A stretch of 64,000 nt of DNA. Origin: Sipunculus nudus (taxonomy: Eukaryota; Annelida; Sipuncula; Golfingiida; Sipunculidae). Below, piece by piece: positions 48,640 through 59,696 of the stretch. Made by a program: the position numbers and the translations under genes. The first letter of the stretch is position 1; the number at the start of each line of letters is the position of its first letter. Under the pieces are notes generated by a model that ran no database searches, was not told where the DNA came from, and saw only the letters and a program-made list of their open reading frames with translations. The stretch is taken from assembly GCA_026874595.1 (NCBI GenBank), contig CM049316.1, positions 11,336,839 through 11,400,838 on the forward strand, in the 5' to 3' direction.

Positions 48640-49052
48640 ACGTTGATACGGTTACCGATACGCTATGTATGCTGTATCGTTGTATCGATGAAACACGATA
48701 AATGCTGAGAAATATAGAAACAAGTCAAACAACCGTAGCCTTAATTATAGTAGGAGTTATTTTTAAAGTTTAAGCTGTCTTTTCATTCTCATGATGACCA
48801 TTTTATTGTAATGTCGTATGAACGACTGGTGCTTCCATGACAAGCGGGCGCGTGCGGGTGATATAAAATGAATGTCTTTTTTATTCTTTTTAAACGCTTT
48901 GTCCTCAGAGCGTATCGTCAACACGTATCGGTCATCGCATTTTTTTTATCGCAATACGTATTAATCCTGAAAAGGCTGACCGATACCCAGCCCTAGAATT
49001 AAGACCACTATTGGCCAGTCAAATAGGTTTTCTTATTATACAGGTTTCACTC
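48437..49052 (+). mobile_element. Small DNA transposon (Tigger/pogo-like ends), interrupted
   Basis: The left end CAGTGGAACCTGTCTGAAAG at 48437 and the right end, read on the minus strand, AGTGAAACCTGTATAATAAG (to 49052) form imperfect terminal inverted repeats of the CAGTGGAACCT type known from Tigger/pogo elements. Internal blocks ATTAAGACCACCCTTGG and ATTAAGACCACTATTGG also recur near the two ends. Without the insertion at 48550-48995 the element is about 170 bp and non-coding. Confidence 0.55.
48550..48995 (+). mobile_element. hAT-like non-autonomous element nested in the former
   Basis: It begins TAGGGCTGTAAC and ends CCGATACCCAGCCCTA, giving AGGGCTG terminal inverted repeats of hAT style. 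The interior repeats CGATA/TATCG motifs and has grown a (TA)n tract at 48581-48636. The neighbouring sequence on both sides belongs to the 48437-49052 element, so it inserted into that copy. No clear 8-bp target duplication is visible. Confidence 0.55.
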
Positions 49053-52000
49053 TATAAGTAAAATATATGAGAAAAAAAAACACTGAAAACACTAATTTTC
49101 GTTGTTATACGTACAATACCTTTTAATTGCTAGAGTGACAGCACTGTACAAAGATTGTGATCCAGAGGAAAGACTGAGTGAAAAAAATATTAGGTATCAA
49201 GCATATTAAAATTTAACGCATTTACTTCTACAATAATATTTACAATACTTGGATTGTGTTACAATGGGGAAACGATCATATAAAGGTTTATCTAAAACCA
49301 ATTAAATCGGATTAACGTACGACATCTCCATTTGTCGTCTCTTACAAAAGCATGGCTAAGTAGGCAAAACATTTGTTAAATAATTTTAGCTTCATGATGT
49401 AAACACTTTCTAAACTTAATAGAGCCGCAAACATGTCAGGTATATGTAAAACATGTTAAAATAGATGCAATATTTAGTTACAGAGGGATGGATGGATGGA
49501 CGGATTGATAGATGATGTGGCTCATATTTAAAAGGACAAAAATGAGCCAGACCGAGTTATTTGAACAAAATTGAAACAGAGAAAAAACGATACACCATCG
49601 CGTGCGGTCGCCTTAGTATCGCGAGATTATAAAACACGCGATCTCTACATCTTAAATCCTCATGGTATGTTTGTCTACATTGGAATGAATTGATGGTCTT
49701 TTAATTACATGCATATGAAGTGGCTAAACACGCTGAGACCTGAAACAGCGTAACAACGACCCTAACAGAACTCATGAGCCAGGTTTGCTGAGAAATTTTC
49801 TGAGAGGGCAATCCACATCAGTATACGGATAACATCTTTAAAATATCCTTAATTCTGTCCATATATTCGATGCATAAATTCGGTGAATATAAAATATCAA
49901 ACTAACGCAGGGGTGTTGAAGAATCTGGGAAAAAAAATTGAGCTTAAATCATTTTTATTTTTGTTTATAATTCACATTTATGAGCAAATGCCAAATAGTA
50001 ACAGTTCCACATTCAGATTAGACAATATGTATTAACAATAAGCGGGCAGTGATGATACTGGTTACAGCTTCCTAAGTCAGGAAATATTCAGACAAGGTCT
50101 GTGAAAGCCTTGCTGCCACGGACTTGGTAGTTTGAAATGTGGTATATAATTCTAGCTCCAACCGAGTATAATAAATAAACATATATTAGTGGCTGCAAGG
50201 GTTGGTCTTTAGGATTAAGTATCATTCATCATTCCTCGTATCCTTATTATGCTATGTTACATATATTTTATGAATAACTATACATATATGAAGGCGTGCT
50301 GGTGTTTGATCGGTTTTTCATTACAGACCCACCGATGTGTTTTACAAATATAACATTATATCATATAAGCAAATTTGTTATGCTCAAAACCTGAACTCTT
50401 GATTATTCTTAGATGTCTTTCAGTTTGCTCCTTTCGATCTTTTTAATTTTGTGTCGGGGACCTGGTGATCAAATCTGGGACTTACGCCAAACTTCTTGAA
50501 TTTAATTATTACTGGACGCTAATTACTGTATACTGTATTATTATAGTGAGAAAGAAAGTGGGCTTAGGGAGAGGCACAGGGAGAAAATTGTGCTTTCTTA
50601 AGTGGTTATAAGGGAGTGTGAATTGCGCAGTGAGTCCGACTATCAAAAATTGGCGCTATATAAAAACTATCTATCCACTATTATCATTATTGTTATTATT
50701 ATTATTAATACAAACATAATCACACACATGGACCGGTTCACATTGAGGTCGCCTTTTGAAGTCTCTTACTGTTATATCTTTACTCTGTTATCATGGACAC
50801 AGAATAGTACACCTGTAACTCCTGGAGAGATGATGTTAACCCAAAGGGAACATCCCTGGTTGAACTCTCTCGTTAAGAGCATCACATAACTAAGAATAAA
50901 TAAAACTAATTTAATGCGGTGCCTGCTAACAAATACCAGCATGTTGAAACATCATCTAACAACCGTAAATGTTATCAGGCGCAGATAATAATTCAAAAGA
51001 ACTAATGGCCACGAGGCATCACCTTAATGGATAAAACAGCATCAGATTTGCTGAGTAAACGAGGACCAGTCATTTTATAAGGACAGTGTTCGTGGAAAAA
51101 AGTGTGAGTTAGATCAAATGCATCATTACTTTCGCTGCTACTGCTGAAAAAAAACTAAATCAGATTTTGTTAATCATGAAACTCCAGGCTTGTTTGTTAT
51201 TGATATAGAGACAAAACGAATGTGCTGGTAATGGCAGGTTTTAGGTCATCCCCATTTTGTCTGTTATTCTTTTTTTTTCGATTACGTCATATGGATTATG
51301 TTACCAAGGGCATTGTGTTCTTTACACTGTTAAACTTTTGCATCTCGCACTCATCTACTCCAGACATCTTTAGTACCCTGAACATAAATATTAAGAATAA
51401 AATGAACTATTATGATCTTGCATCCAGCTTTCAATATATTAAACTGCCTCCGACTCTTCTGTTTATTTATTTCTTCCCAGAAAAGCCACGTGCCCAGGAA
51501 CAGTTACTGTAGATTCAGATAATATCGTGGGCTTTAAAAGTGTGCAAAATAGTACCGTTGGGTTCAAAATACGTGGAAAGAGAATAAAATAGCAGTTCTT
51601 GGTTTATTGATAAATATACGCAATGAAAACGAGAACATTTACATAGGCGTTGGCTCGACTGATATGCTTATCCCAAGGTGTGCCTGTACCGCTTTCAATC
51701 GGTCAGTGTTTAGCAAACAAATCTCGCTCGGCCAGACACTAACAATTGAATAATCTATCTTGTATAAATATACATTAAATTCGTGTTCGGTAGTTTTTTT
51801 CTGTATCATATGAATAGGCTGTAATGTTTGTGTTTTTTTTTAAATAGACAAAATATAGCAACACTTGCCAGACAGTGTACCTGTAACATACCAACGATTA
51901 ATCCCCTCCAGTTCCAACGGTTTTACCTCTACCAGAAACGGTTTCCGCAGCCTTACTCGTCAGAGAGGCTGGGTTACGTTTACGACTGACGTAATACACG

Positions 52001-53490
52001 TTTTTTACCGTTTAATGAGTGTATAACGAATCTTGCACCTAGTGTACGTGTGCTGTATAGCTTCATCGGAAAAAATGCAATAACTAACGAATATTGGCGA
52101 AAATATTTGATTATAATAACTTATACTATCGCAATCAAGAAACCTGAAAGGTTATGTTTTATTAGTAAATACTCTTTTAAATAATCTGAACGTCCTTTTA
52201 TAGAGTATTTGCATGTGGTCAGCAGCTGTCGACATACGCTGCTTATGCACACGGTCAATGACCTTGACCGCCAAAAATGATTCTCAAATGTAGATTGATT
52301 TCCCTGATTTCAAGTTGTTTCCAAATTATAGAATGGATGGATATCTGTGTTTCTTGTCAAAGGTCTACCTCTTCAAGGTTCCCAAAGAAATTTAAACTGG
52401 AGACAAAATTTTTATCAAAATATGTTCAAGGGTATTTATACAATTGTGCCTTCCTAAATATGGGCTGAGAGCTACAATTTCTTTCACAAGTATGTACCCA
52501 TTGAAATATATCGATTATTCACTTAAACTTTAACCTGATCATAGAGTTTGACAAGGAAGCTTTTAATGGAATAATGGAATGTGTTAAAGTGAAACTGCGC
52601 CTGTCATCGGTCAGCCAAACTTCGATTGTTACATTTAAAATATTTGAAAGGTATGATTTTTGCTCGTTCCTAGTTATTCAGCCTTATATTTCTTCACTGC
52701 TGCCTACTTTTTACAACTCGTCTGAATATTGAGGAAAATAATGACAAGAAAATTACACAGCCTGTGAAACAGACTATACATATATCACACATATTGTGGA
52801 CTTAATCTCAAAATCTTATCTTATAATAAATTAGTACTAATTTTTTTCAGGTTTGTTGTTTAACTCAAACCTTTTCTCAAAACTAAACTGAAATTTCTGA
52901 AGGCTAGTGTTTTATATATATATATATATGTGTTAATAAGATATATAAAACTCATGTGGCCTATGGTTTGGAAAAAGTCCCGATTACTGGCCGTAGGAGT
53001 TTACACTGTTGGTGTGAGAGACAATTAGGCGCATGGCAGTTATAGTCCAAATGAAATGTGACATGGTCGGGCGGAAAGCTATCATCAAATTAATAGAAAT
53101 GCCATTAATATTAGGCTTTCTTTATTGTTAATATAGGAGTTGAGCTTTATTATTTAACCTTTTCAACAGGATGCAACGGGAGGTGGTGCCATCTTGAGAC
53201 TGGGGGAGAAACTGACTCATACTTCTCACATTAGACACATGTGACGCCACCTTCTCGGCATTTTAAATAGAGTTAAAACCAATCTCTCATGGCCATATGC
53301 TGGAACTGTCAAATGTGGGGAAGGTATGTAAGATACACAGCTTTATTTACAATGATAACATAAAGTAGAAATAATTCGTGGGGCTTACTTGATCTGACTC
53401 GAAAGGCAATGCTGACGTCTACCGTTAAAATGCTGAACTATCGGTATCTCATCGACACCTCTGCCTTTGAATGACGTCAACAACCTGCCA
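49053..53490. other. Gene-poor stretch
   Basis: AT-rich, with no coding exon supportable. At 50530-50715 a sequence ending GGCGCTATATAAAAACT and a (TTA)n-like run has the look of a retroposon 3' end. A GATGGATGGATGGA run is near 49487. Frames at 50602-50889 and 51222-51512 have no recognisable motif. Confidence 0.4.
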
Positions 53491-53494
53491 GCAA

Positions 53495-53860
53495 GAACGA
53501 GTACTTAAGCTCTTCTAACAAAAGTACTCGAGTACGAAAAGGACTCGAAATGTTTTTCTTCAGTGAGTACTTTAAGTTGTAAACCTATGTCGTGAAGCAA
53601 AGCATGAACACGCACTGTTATTCATAAAACTGTTTAATATAAATATTAATGACAATTTATTAAATAACATAATAACACATATTACAGAAAATTAGGAATA
53701 TAAAACAGAACAGCATACATTGTAGTAAATACATGTTACATGATCACCAGAAGAACAGTATGAAAAAGGGCCGTAACATATTATTTAAAGTGATCAAAAG
53801 CGCTCATAAAAGTACTTATATATATACTTCAAAGAACTCAAGTATGTCAAAAATGAAGAA
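53495..53860. mobile_element. Possible hAT-type MITE with AGTACTCGAGTAC ends
   Basis: The left side reads GAGTACTTAAGC...AAAAGTACTCGAGTACG. The right side reads AAAGTACTTATATATATACTTC...AACTCAAGTAT, which is a rough inverted counterpart. About 250 bp of AT-rich non-coding sequence lies between. The ends are imperfect and no target duplication was found. Confidence 0.3.
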
Positions 53861-54006
53861 AAAGGTACGGCTGCTGAAAGTACAAATACTTGGATCTAAC
53901 TTTAGCTGGGTGGGAGTGAGTGTCAAAAGCGAAAGGAATGTGAACTGCCATGGTCATGATATCATTCCGCGTTCCCCCGGCCATACCTTTGTTACTTCTC
54001 TTTTGC

Positions 54007-54007
<1 letters not shown>

Positions 54008-54067
<60 letters not shown>

Positions 54068-54080
54068 GTATGTATATATA
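54008..54080. repeat. (TA)n/(TATG)n microsatellite
   Basis: A TA run of about 45 bp followed by TATG tetranucleotides. Confidence 0.97.
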
Positions 54081-55002
54081 GTCGACTGATGTATAGAGGC
54101 CTTGCTCGGTCAAAATCGTCTGGTATAATATAATGTTTTGAGGCACTGCATATACATGAATCTGTTTTTGTAACATGGGTGATATCAATAATCATCAGAT
54201 AAAAAATAGCTCTGATAATTTTAATTTGTTCTAACGTAGATTCAAACATATTAAACTTGCTTGAGATATTAAATTGATAAGCTATAATTGGCTGGAACAT
54301 ATATGTGGAAAATCGGTATTTCTATGAATAATGTAATTCTTAAAGATGATAAACTGCCCTGCTATCCGTTCATGTTTGAACTGAAGTCGTCTCAGGATTT
54401 TTTTCGATCTTGTAAATTTGTCACTTGCACCCTTCTCATTATAGTTTTAGCGGGTGGTCACCAGAAACATACATTGATGGGCAATTTATGTAAAGGCAGG
54501 ACTAAGGTTATTTTTAACACGGGATGGGGAAGGGGGTGTTGGGTCTGATCCATGACATAGCAAACAAAAAGTGCCTAAATGAAACTGATACAACTGTGTG
54601 TCATATTCCGCTATCAGTCCATTTTGGTGTGTTCAGCTAAACCACTCCAGCTTCCACGCTCGGTGTTTCTTTTTAATCTGTTTACCATATTTATTTTCTA
54701 ATGGATAATAAATAAAATCCACGTGTATGCGTTCATACTTTGCTTGATGATGGTCTAAATGTAACTTTGAACACTGAGAATTTTCGGACATCCAGAGTGC
54801 CCAAAACTTTTGGTTTTAGCAGGCAGAATATAGGGAACTTAAATTCTGGCCTTCAAAGGATATTACCAGGGTGTCTCCGGAATTTACGTCAGAAGTCTCT
54901 AGGACAAAAGGTTACGGTCCTGTAAGCGGACCGACGGAAGACCCATTCCTATAGACAAGGTGACTTTCAGTCAGCTGAGATTAAAAGACGTTATCTACCC
55001 AG

Positions 55003-55007
<5 letters not shown>

Positions 55008-55082
<75 letters not shown>
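55008..55082. repeat. (TA)n microsatellite
   Basis: A TA run with one CATA interruption, about 75 bp, lying just beyond the stop codon of the trefoil gene. Confidence 0.97.
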
Positions 55083-55084
<2 letters not shown>

Positions 55085-55158
55085 TACAATTGAAACTTAT
55101 CGCAAAGTAGGTGACACCCACCCCTAATGTTGTTAAAGGATAAACCTTCGACTGTACT

Positions 55159-55380
55159 TCAGACGTATTTGAGTTCCCAGTGCTGGTTCTGCCTGCCGTG
55201 GTTTTTATACGCGATCACCTTGGTACAGTTGAGCTTCCAGGCCCACTTGCTTGTTGTCAAGCACTTTGTCTTTATTGTCCTTGTCTCTGATGCTTCGGTC
55301 ATCCCTAAAATACTCCCAGGTCTGTCCACTCTTTGCATCACGTTTTGGTCGAAGGCGTGCGTAGTCATAAGAAGATCCAC
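55159..55380 (-). pseudogene. Beta-trefoil (ricin-B-type) protein, last exon, frameshifted
   Basis: The exon opens after TATACTTTCAG|GTGG (minus strand) and completes the Ser codon begun in the upstream exon. The entry frame reads GSSYDYARLRPKRDAKSG, then QTWEYFRDDRSIR (second QxW repeat) and KVLD, but stops at 55205. The expected third repeat, VIAYKNHGRQNQHWEL with stop TGA at 55161-55159, lies in the next frame. A one-base shift between about 55265 and 55228 would reconcile them: the three exons sum to 730 nt, 243 codons plus 1. Either this is a real inactivating mutation, the allele has an altered C-terminus, or the base call or assembly is wrong. Confidence 0.7.
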
Positions 55381-57802
55381 CTGAAAGTATAAAAGGAGAC
55401 ATTATAACGAATAATTAGATTGCATTTCCTTATGTTTGATGGCGAAAGATATATATAAGCTTTAAAAATCCTCATAGACTCAAATAATATGGAGTATCGT
55501 AAGTAGATTCCCCATTGATAGTTGCAGATTTGTTTTACGTGGCTACCGGCACCTCTTAGACCCTAAAAGGTTACCCTTTATACCGAAAAAAACCACCCTT
55601 CTACTTTACACCCACCTCTTCGTGGTAAGTTGGACGACCCGGACTACTTGTCTCGTATGTCAAACTTTAAAATCAAAATTTCTTACATTTCAAGGAAACA
55701 TCTTCTGTTTATTTTTCACATGCGTATGAACTCCTTACCACAAGAAAACATGTTTAACGGACCCTCTTAACTACATTTATACCTACGCCACTACGTCAGA
55801 TTGTAACGACCATAAACCCTAAACAGCAGTTGTACTCATATGCATCCGATTCTGCGAATCGTCAAAGTTTGTTTTAAAGTAACTAATTTCAGTTAACCCA
55901 TGTTTTAACTTGGTTACATTTGATTCTTTGACCGTTAAATCCTAGGTTTAGACACAATGTTCGACCAATTACAATGGCTAGCTTTTCAGATTTTGAGGAA
56001 GGTAGACTTTTCATCAATGGCGGCTCTTATTTACATATTAAAATGTAAAATATGAACTTTACCCTTGTTAATATGGTTTCATTTGTATCTTTGGCCATGA
56101 AAACATTGGTCTAGACACAATATTCACACAATTATCAGGTAAGTTCTTGAGATATCAAAGAAAATAGAATTATCATCAATGCAGGCCTAATTTGCATATT
56201 ACAATTTAAAATATGAAGTTAAACGTTACTATTATGGTTTTATTTGAATCTTTGACCATGAAAACTTAGGGCTAGACACAATATTCACACAAGTTTCATG
56301 GTTACTTCTTGAGATATGGAAGAAAGAAGAATTATAGACAATTACTGCCCTATTTTGAATATTACAAAAGTTGGCCAAGGTCGTCGTGAGCACAACCCAA
56401 CTCAAAAGTATCAGTGGACCCCTACCATCACAAATTCATTAAAACAACTTTTAATATAGACCATATAAATGTACCCCTTACTGGCACCTCGACTAAAATG
56501 CTCGTATACCATGATTAACCACTAAGGGGAAGGGGTAACCTTTAAGTACAAAGGCGGCCATATCTCTCTTCAAAAATACAGTATTTTGTCAAAATTTGTT
56601 TTAAAACACAGCCAAGAAACTGTAAAATGTATCTCAGCGTAACATACAACAATATGTTGAAGGATGTAAAGGATGAAAGAGAAGTATGTGAAGTGACCCC
56701 ATAAATACGCAATTTTTATGAAGAAAAAATCACCTAAAATCACTTTTTTATCCGAAATTTATATTCAATTTGACAGTTTTTAGTATCCTACGTTATCAAT
56801 CAAATAGTTTTGCTTACTTGAGTACAGTGGTTGGAACCAGTGTTATGAAAATCAGGATTTGTATTGTTATTTATGTAAAATCTAATATTTAAAAAAAAAA
56901 TTACGACTCCAGGTAGAAGAAAAACGTAAAAATTTCATATTTCCCATCTGTTGATTTTGGAAGACTTTAAGTATGTCAAAGTACATACCTTACGAAAATG
57001 CACTGTGCAAACAGAAATTCTTTTGCAATTTTTTACCTTTGGTCTTTATTCTGGCTAAATCTCAGTGGAGACAACCTCCGCGTAGGGTTAAGGTCTTTTG
57101 TGCAAAATGAATAAACCCTTCTAGCAGTGACGGATATGAGCATGTTTGACCTAACATTTGACCCAGTCACCGTCTCACTTGGATGATCAGTAAAAGTAAA
57201 CAACATGTGACTCTCGATTCCATGGGACATGTTTTATGTCAGCATGCAATAATGGTTAATCCCGAAATTCATGCAGGTATAATCCTTTTGCATAATGTTA
57301 AAAAGACCACAACATGTGTCGCTGCACTATCACCGTGCATTTACATCTTCGACAATTCTGGAAGCAGGTGTACCACGTAAACTATCCAAGGAAGCACATG
57401 CATAAGTTTCTGTTTATATTTACATTACCCCGTCACAGATGTTACACCGCAAAATTAAAATAGGTTTATCAATATATAAAGTATGTTTAACGGACAAATA
57501 CCTTTTGTTAGTTATATTTAGAATGGATGTTGTCGAAGCATTCTCTACATTTGCTCCAATAACTTTATTATTTTTGTTATTTACGCTTCTCATGCGAAAT
57601 GGCTCGATTTCGGTGCATGTGGGCTGTGCGCAAAAATATGCGCACAAATGTGTGCATGAGATCACTCCTGGACTTTCATAGACATATCTCATGAATGAAA
57701 AATGTAGTGGAGAGTTTGGGGCATTGTTATTTCCGGAAGTAGTATGGTTCATTGTCATGTAAGCCCGACATTACTGATCCCCGTGTCTAGTGCACGTTTT
57801 AC
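55381..57802 (-). other. Intron of the beta-trefoil gene
   Basis: A 2.4-kb interval between the donor GACAA|GTAAAA and the acceptor TTTCAG. It contains a three-copy ~168-bp tandem repeat at 55895-56370. The frames on both strands at 57420-57758 look accidental. Confidence 0.65.
55895..56370. repeat. Three diverged ~168-bp tandem copies
   Basis: Each copy carries TTTCATTTGTATCTTTG-like sequence, then GACCATGAAAAC, TAGACACAATATTCAC and a tail TCATCAATG..TATTACAATTTAAAATATGA. Starts fall near 55905, 56075 and 56240. Divergence is considerable, so the array is old. The third copy is incomplete. Confidence 0.75.
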
Positions 57803-58014
57803 TTGTCGTATCAATACAGAAGCTGTTAAGTTTGGACACGGTGCGCCCCTCCTCGTCCATAAACCAGAGCTGGTTGTCGGCCGGAGGGTCTTTTCTCCTG
57901 TAGATAATCACGTAAGCCCCCTCCCTCGGATCGTCATCTTCAGCATCAAGCACTTTGTTGGACCAGGAGTTGTGGATGTAAAAATACCTCGGTCGATATG
58001 GCGGAGGAGCGCTC
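57803..58014 (-). CDS. Beta-trefoil (ricin-B-type) protein, middle exon
   Basis: A minus-strand exon from AAAATCAG|GAGCGC to GACAA|GTAAAA, 70 full codons with split codons at both ends that match the neighbouring exons. It reads SAPPPYRPRYFYIHN, then SNKVLDAEDDD, then AYVIIYRRKD, DNQLWFMDEEG and SKLNSFCID. VLD followed by a QxW-type NQLW and then G-x-x-x-SKLN-x-F-x-x-D is the repeat of ricin-B-type beta-trefoil domains, found in many non-toxic lectin-like and cytosolic proteins. No signal peptide or catalytic domain is seen, so carbohydrate binding is only a family-level guess. Confidence 0.78.
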
Positions 58015-58106
58015 CTGATTTTCAGTTTTTACCTCCGTTCTTATTCTTAAAAGGGGAGTTGCTGAAAATATACCAAAATACAGTGACAATACTTCAATAT
58101 TTTTAC
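58015..58106 (-). other. Short intron of the trefoil gene
   Basis: A 92-bp intron, AA|GTAAAA to AATCAG|G, that joins the exons in phase 2. Confidence 0.65.
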
Positions 58107-58402
58107 TTATTTTTTAAGGGAATCTGAAATGATTTAATTCCATTGTGAATTGAGACAGTTTCTTTATTCCGGCCGGGGTCAAAGGTATTCATTGGTATTA
58201 ATGGCCGCATTTGTTCGAGAGCTTCCTGTTTAACATCGATGACTTTTGTGAACCGCGACACACAGTTGTCTGTGAAACACACAACACAGCCTGATAAGGG
58301 TCCTTGCGGAAGAGTGTATTTAAAGGCTGTTCCAGCACTCCTGTCCACCTGTTTTTTCACGATTAATTTTTTGCAAATCAAAGAACGAAACAACTCTTTG
58401 AC
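58107..58402 (-). CDS. Beta-trefoil gene, upstream exon of unknown domain
   Basis: It opens after CTGCCCTAAG|GTC in phase 0 and ends at AAAAAATAA|GTAAAA, so that the terminal AA plus G of the next exon restores a Lys codon. The ~99 residues are basic at first (KELFRSLICKKLIVKKQ), then read TLPQGPLSGCVVCFTDN, and end with a hydrophilic run leading into the trefoil (KSFQIPLKN). I do not recognise the domain. Without splicing the frame stops after LKNK at 58103, which supports the donor. No start codon context is convincing, so the N-terminus lies further upstream. Confidence 0.6.
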
Positions 58403-58613
58403 CTTAGGGCAGAAAAAGGAAAAAGCGCAATTAATTATTATGAAAATAATAGCCTACTTTATTTCATTTTCCGGTAAACAATTTTAAACCATTTTATGAG
58501 TAATTAGTCTATTCTCTAGCGACATCTTGCCACTTATCTGTGAAATGGGCATATCAGGGTATAGTGATGACGTTATAATAATAATGACGTACTTAAGAGG
58601 CACCAACATTCAC

Positions 58614-58712
58614 GGGACCAATAATCAAGAGCTGCCGACCTCTGTTTACAGCGAGACTTGTACACTCCGCGTGCACGCGCTTCACTGTTATGTCATATTG
58701 CTTTATATCCAT
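58614..58712 (-). CDS. Candidate first coding exon of the trefoil gene (weak)
   Basis: The ATG at 58712 opens 33 codons (MDIKQYDITVKRVHAEC...RQLLIIGP) before a possible CCC|GTGAAT donor in phase 0, which matches the phase-0 start of the exon at 58402. Without that donor the frame ends after six more codons at 58593. Composition is protein-like but the donor is weak and nothing else supports it. Confidence 0.25.
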
Positions 58713-58759
58713 ATCCAAGGAGGATAAACAATGGCCACTTATTAGGGACGCCATGAACC

Positions 58760-58763
<4 letters not shown>

Positions 58764-58819
<56 letters not shown>
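58764..58819. repeat. (TA)n microsatellite
   Basis: An uninterrupted run of TA, about 56 bp. Confidence 0.98.
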
Positions 58820-58821
<2 letters not shown>

Positions 58822-59209
58822 CATGTCAACCAGGCCGTAAAGTAAATAATATTTTTATATTATGGTACATGTTTGCGCATGCGTTGAACTGACTGGTCAT
58901 GAAAATGTCTACTCTCGTTTTTAACTCATTTTAACCTGGGTATTTATCAATTTTGACGCTCAACTCCTGTCATCTAGTGGGAAATGTAATTAACTTTTCA
59001 TACGCTGTTGAATCAAAGGAAGGATTGAACTTAATTCACAGTAAGTTCTCTTTAAATTAGACTTATTGTTCGCCACCCTTGAGTAACGTGAACCGTCAGC
59101 TGGGGTAACTGCGCTACGACCTAAGGCCAAGGACGATAGCCTTGTCCCTGGTTATTTGACTGTATTCTGATTGTATTTTACGAAAAGGCTGTGTTCTTTT
59201 GGTCAAAAT

Positions 59210-59317
59210 ATGCTCGCAATCATGTCAGATGAGATGATCAGTAAATCAAATGAAATACCTGACAAACTACCAGTCAGTGTTATTGAAGAACTAAATGAAC
59301 AACACAAAACATCACTG
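59210..59317 (+). CDS. Candidate first coding exon of an unknown plus-strand gene
   Basis: The ATG at 59210 (a second one in frame at 59222) leads 36 codons (MLAIMSDEMISKSNEMPDKL...) to a good donor CTG|GTAAGA in phase 0. The residues are acidic, Ser/Met/Glu rich and not low complexity. No partner exon is seen. The following 4.3 kb is occupied by the LINE, so any continuation would lie beyond the window. It could also be chance or part of the LINE 5' region. Confidence 0.25.
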
Positions 59318-59696
59318 GTAAGAAACGAGTAATATGCATAAAGACGAGCTGCTGAGCTTTAACAAAGCAAAGTGTTTCTCAGAAATAAAGAAAGAAATGG
59401 GAGTGCTGCTGCCGTTGGTGCCCACCCCTGTTAGAAATTGTAAATCTTGATTAATCTCGAATGGCCTGAACAATGAAGTTCAGACCTGTCTTACTGAAAC
59501 GTTGATTTCGCCGAGATTTGATCGATCTGTTATTAGCAAGGCCAACACGACACCAGAGAGAACAATGACATCTAAAATATTTTATTCTGAAACTTAAGAT
59601 ATTGCTTCAATTGAATTGTCACACAGTTCTGTATTGGACAACTTTAACTAGTCAATCCCTTTAAAATCACCACCGCATTCACAAATGTTCTTTACA

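Larger units (their letters stand above)
53861..55158. other. Gene-poor stretch with (TA)n tracts
   Basis: (TA)n passes into (TATG)n at 54008-54080, and (TA)n occurs at 55008-55082. The 55.0-55.15 kb part is probably the 3' untranslated region of the minus-strand trefoil gene. No other gene is supportable. Confidence 0.5.

Noticed and set aside
57439-57681. Plus-strand ORF with a hydrophobic N-terminal stretch (MDVVEAFSTFAPITLLFLLF), like a membrane-anchor first exon of a P450
   Set aside because: It stops after about 30 further residues, no donor or downstream heme-binding exon is seen, and it lies antisense in the trefoil intron.
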